64,000 nucleotides of DNA from Flavobacterium cupreum (GTDB lineage: Bacteria; Bacteroidota; Bacteroidia; Flavobacteriales; Flavobacteriaceae): assembly GCF_003996965.1 (NCBI RefSeq), contig NZ_QWDM01000003.1, positions 62,001 through 126,000 on the forward strand, in the 5' to 3' direction. A program made the position numbers and the translations under genes. Below are positions 61,779-64,000 of the stretch, one piece after another; position 1 is the first letter of the stretch, and every line of letters begins with the position of its first letter. The notes beneath the pieces are model-generated. The model ran no database searches. It was not told the origin of the DNA and was given only the letters and a program-made list of their open reading frames with translations.

Positions 61779-62668
61779 TTGCCCCATACTTAGACATAAC
61801 AGAAGTAAGCTATCTTTCTGAAAAATTATTTAGAATGCTACTTGTGAAGGAAAATAATATTTATGTAGCAGACTTCAAAAAGCATAATATAAATGCATTA
61901 TCACTTGTTGAGCAAGGGTTAAATATCAAAGAAAAATGGATGTCAAAGGTATCTTCTGAAATAGAAGGGCTGAGGTTGAATAGCTACACTTACCCCTCAC
62001 TGGTCGATATTAGTAAATTTAGTAAATTAGAATACTTTCAGCTAATAGGAATGGTTAGCAATGGAGAAATACCTTTCACTGAGTTGGATAAATTAAAAGA
62101 GGTCGATTTAAATTATCAAGATAAAACCTGCAAGCAGATATTCGATCAACAGAGTGTTGAATATCTAGATCTTAGTTATTACAAGAGCAGGTCTGGTACT
62201 GAGTTGACCCGATTAAAAAATCTAAAACAGCTAAACTTAAATCACGCCGTCTTTCCTAATTTGGAGTTTTTATCCGATATGCGTGAAATGAAGAAATTAA
62301 GTATTAGCTACAACCCTAAACTTACCCGAATAGAACAGCTTGGCGCAACTAAAGAAACATTAAAATCATTTGGCGTTCAGAATTGCAAAAAAATAAGAGA
62401 CTGGCATGTTTTGCAAGAAATGAAACAGCTTGAATTTATCTATATTGAGAATTGCGGAGAAATTGAAACGCTCGAATTTTTAAATGAACTCCCAAACTTA
62501 AGAGGCTTATACATCATCGGAACGACTAAAGTACTAGATGGCAAACTAAAGAAAATCATTAACAAAGAAAGCGTAGAAAAAATAAACATCGCCATAGGGA
62601 AAAATTATGACATCACAAGAGACGATGTAAGAAAATTCGATTTTATTCCCGCTATAAAAGTTAATTAA
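61775..62668 (+). CDS. Leucine-rich-repeat-like protein, putative immunity protein
   Basis: 297 residues, cytoplasmic. Irregular LRR units such as YFQLIGMVSNGEIPFTELDK, LKEVDLNYQD, VEYLDLSYYK, LKNLKQLNLNHAVFPNLEFL, MKKLSISYNPKLTRIEQLG and LEFIYIENCGEIETLEFLNE. LRR proteins placed behind a toxin are known immunity types, and the ATGA overlap with the nuclease tail supports this. A general LRR signalling protein is the alternative. Confidence 0.6.
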   Translation: MIAPYLDITEVSYLSEKLFRMLLVKENNIYVADFKKHNINALSLVEQGLNIKEKWMSKVSSEIEGLRLNSYTYPSLVDISKFSKLEYFQLIGMVSNGEIPFTELDKLKEVDLNYQDKTCKQIFDQQSVEYLDLSYYKSRSGTELTRLKNLKQLNLNHAVFPNLEFLSDMREMKKLSISYNPKLTRIEQLGATKETLKSFGVQNCKKIRDWHVLQEMKQLEFIYIENCGEIETLEFLNELPNLRGLYIIGTTKVLDGKLKKIINKESVEKINIAIGKNYDITRDDVRKFDFIPAIKVN

Positions 62669-62818
62669 CTGTCAATAGCTCAACCCGATAAGCGCCGCTG
62701 AACCGGCAGTGCGCGTACCGTTGCTCTGGGAGTACGCCTTTGGTGGCAGCAGTGTGTGGACTACCCCCGCTCCGGTAGACATTTACCGACCCCTAAGCTC
62801 TCCGAAGTCTTCCCACAA
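62669..62818. other. GC-rich patch of foreign composition
   Basis: AGCGCCGCTGAACCGGCAGT and following bases have clearly higher GC than the surroundings. One frame is open for about 50 codons and includes VPLLWEYAFGGS, reminiscent of DUF2169-type proteins, but nothing supports a gene. Confidence 0.3.
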
Positions 62819-62850
62819 AAAGCTGCGCAAACGTCTCTAGACTTTGCGCC
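62819..62850. repeat. Family B repeat, isolated left end
   Basis: AAAAGCTGCGCAAACGTCTC followed by TAGACTTTGCG matches the left end at 22319. It lies behind the LRR gene, as family B copies do behind other cassettes. Confidence 0.55.
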
Positions 62851-62880
62851 CGTAACGATGAGCCAAGCAGTATAATCAAC

Positions 62881-62912
62881 AAAAAAGCAACTCATTACCG
62901 GGTTGCTTTTTT
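62881..62912 (+). terminator. Intrinsic terminator
   Basis: AAAAAAGCAAC, loop TCATTACCGG, GTTGCTTTTTT; closes the nuclease-LRR cassette. Confidence 0.75.
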
Positions 62913-62999
62913 CATGCCCCAACTTTCATTTATAATCATTGTAGTGTTATTGTGTGCCTTTTTTTTCGTTTACTGGAAAATATCGATCATCACTAAACG

Positions 63000-63100
63000 C
63001 TACTAAGCCAGCTATAGCTATTGTCTGCCAATTATTTCAAAAAAGTACCACTTATAACTTTCCAAACTTGTTCTCTATTATCCTGAATTATTTTTGCATT
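63000..63100 (+). repeat. Duplicated promoter segment, copy 2
   Basis: Six mismatches to 60792-60892. The -33 TTG (63068-63070) and -7 TATTTTTG (63089-63096) are retained and would drive the gene at 63143. Confidence 0.85.
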
Positions 63101-63142
63101 TAACATTACAGCAGTAAAAGCTGAGAAATAAAAATAAATATT

Positions 63143-63493
63143 ATGATAGAAACAAAAGACTTTAGCAATCAGTTCCTCGGCTACAATATAGTAGACTGTG
63201 AAGTAAGGACCAAGGACATATTCTACTTTATTGCCCGTGAAGACTGTACACAATGGAGTGACTGGGAGGATACTGGAAGTTACCCTAGCACAGCCGATTT
63301 AACAGTTCGCGTTATAGCAAATTTCAGATCTTACCCCAAAGATACACAGTGGAGCCATACAGCTCTGGAAGGTCTCGACCTCTGTTGCGCAGGAATATCA
63401 AGAAGCCCGAAAGAGCAGCGGTGGTGCCCCCGGAAGAGAAGGAAAACTAAATGGATCAACAGGGAAAACCTGTTAATAATTGGTGGACTTTAA
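63143..63493 (+). CDS. Small protein of unknown function, C-terminus probably frameshifted
   Basis: 116 residues in this frame (MIETKDFSNQFLGYNIVDCE ... LCCAGISRSPKEQ). After about residue 93 it becomes basic and unlike the rest. In the neighbouring frame the DNA reads KKPERAAVVPPEEKEN and stops directly in front of the ATG at 63451, a natural operon junction. I therefore suspect a frameshift at about 63390-63420. Possible immunity-like protein by location; the family is not recognised. Confidence 0.5.
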   Translation: MIETKDFSNQFLGYNIVDCEVRTKDIFYFIAREDCTQWSDWEDTGSYPSTADLTVRVIANFRSYPKDTQWSHTALEGLDLCCAGISRSPKEQRWCPRKRRKTKWINRENLLIIGGL

Positions 63494-63843
63494 ATAGGCG
63501 ATATATGCTAAATAAAAATAGTCAGTATAGCTTGATAGATATAATTTCCAATATGAAGAAATTGGATTCACGGGATGATAATTTCTGTTTGTACGGTGAG
63601 ACTGATGACAGATTAAGAGCGGATGGAATCTATTATATAGCAGACTACCCTGATGTTGATGACAATGATAAAGAAGTATATCCGCAAATAGTACAGTCTA
63701 AAAAATTGCATTATTTGTATTCAGGGGAACAATTTGCAGATGTTGTAGATTCAGTTCTTGAACAAAATCAATCAGCTTCACTTGATGAGTTTGTGAAAGC
63801 ATTAAATTACTATTCTGCTAATGATGATTTTCTTGATTTTTAA
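63451..63843 (+). CDS. Acidic protein, putative immunity (DUF7716-like)
   Basis: 130 residues. The likely core starts at the in-frame ATG 63505 (MLNKNSQYSLIDIISNMKKL, DDNFCLYGETDDRLRADGIY, VYPQIVQSKKLHYLYSGEQF, ALNYYSANDDFLDF). The segment order recalls small acidic immunity-type proteins annotated as DUF7716; this is from memory. The first 18 residues (MDQQGKPVNNWWTLNRRY) may belong to the preceding gene. Terminator at 63853. Confidence 0.55.
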   Translation: MDQQGKPVNNWWTLNRRYMLNKNSQYSLIDIISNMKKLDSRDDNFCLYGETDDRLRADGIYYIADYPDVDDNDKEVYPQIVQSKKLHYLYSGEQFADVVDSVLEQNQSASLDEFVKALNYYSANDDFLDF

Positions 63844-63852
63844 TTTTATGGA

Positions 63853-63888
63853 GTTGGAAAAACTTTCGTAGATTTTTCCAACTTTTTT
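63853..63888 (+). terminator. Intrinsic terminator
   Basis: GTTGGAAAAA, loop CTTTCGTAG, TTTTTCCAAC followed by T6; 10 bp after the stop at 63843. Confidence 0.8.
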
Positions 63889-64000
63889 ACTTCCAGCTTC
63901 ATGCTAACATATTTTTCAGATTAAACCGCCATCTCCCGAAGCGCCGCCTTCCCCGGAGCGCCGCATCAGTGGCGCTCTTAATACACTGGTTCGCCAGCTT
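63889..64000. other. Window end with a GC-rich hairpin
   Basis: GAGCGCC-GCATCAGT-GGCGCTC (63956-63977) is a GC-rich inverted repeat; CGAAGCGCCGCC precedes it. Composition as at 62669, so possibly another element end. No gene visible. Confidence 0.35.

Noticed and set aside
62680..62830. VPLLWEYAFGGS as a DUF2169 fragment
   Set aside because: The match is short, no second motif follows and the patch looks like a GC-rich element; kept only as a note.
1..64000. tRNA or rRNA genes
   Set aside because: No cloverleaf or conserved rRNA segment was recognised on either strand by eye; a tRNA scan would be decisive.

Overview
The window reads as a chromosomal segment of a Flavobacterium-like member of the Bacteroidota. 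The DNA is AT-rich. Promoters fit the Bacteroidota pattern (-33 TTTG or TTG, -7 TAnnTTTG) and Shine-Dalgarno sites are almost absent. Typical Bacteroidota families are present: a hybrid two-component regulator, a PA14-containing GH31 enzyme, Sec-exported RHS proteins with a DUF6443-like start, and surface proteins with VGIGT motifs. I saw no rRNA, tRNA or CRISPR array.

1-9287 is a type II secretion / type IV pilus-like locus in two divergent arms. The minus arm has a pseudopilin, a prepilin peptidase and the start of a GspE ATPase that runs off the left edge. The plus arm has two lipoproteins, two paralogous surface proteins, a GspC/PilP-like protein, a GspK-like protein, two more pseudopilins and GspF. 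9370-16785 is a two-ORF RHS system: an N-terminal shell protein, a DUF6443/RHS-core protein with a C-terminal toxin tip, and an abutting HEAT-like immunity gene.

16786-23465 is the most unusual region. About nine small immunity-like genes (membrane proteins, lipoproteins, one soluble protein), one of them frameshifted, lie downstream of the active tip. Several are preceded by a short decayed fragment that looks like the tail of a toxin tip. The cassettes are separated by copies of a roughly 283-bp element with about 35-bp GC-rich terminal inverted repeats and an internal terminator hairpin, and by a second, smaller inverted-repeat family. I read this as an archive of displaced toxin-tip/immunity cassettes bounded by MITE-like repeats. 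A related outpost lies at 60792-63843: a zinc-ribbon/membrane protein fused to a GIY-YIG nuclease tail, an LRR immunity-like protein, a duplicated promoter and two further small genes.

23466-36000 holds a minus-strand flavin/redox operon (ankyrin protein, DUF2271, PepSY-flavodoxin-reductase, ApbE), a NemR-like TetR regulator with operators at its own promoter and at that of an SDR / Bcr-CflA operon (the transporter is frameshifted), a processive family-2 glycosyltransferase, a PepSY-like protein, and relics including a flavohemoglobin fragment.

36069-40889 is a kaiC-kaiB-kaiB-histidine kinase-response regulator-AraC operon, followed by an exported esterase. 42106-51785 holds a TPR membrane protein, a GH31 alpha-xylosidase-like lipoprotein and a hybrid two-component regulator. 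52419-60603 holds two thioredoxin-fold proteins, a frameshifted AAA ATPase, an exported RidA-like protein, a Crp/Fnr regulator, an MscS-family channel, and a divergent NmrA-like / HxlR pair with overlapping promoters.

Three genes carry single-base frameshifts in short homopolymers (transporter, AAA ATPase, membrane immunity gene), so sequencing error cannot be excluded for them. Intrinsic terminators are frequent and are listed individually.
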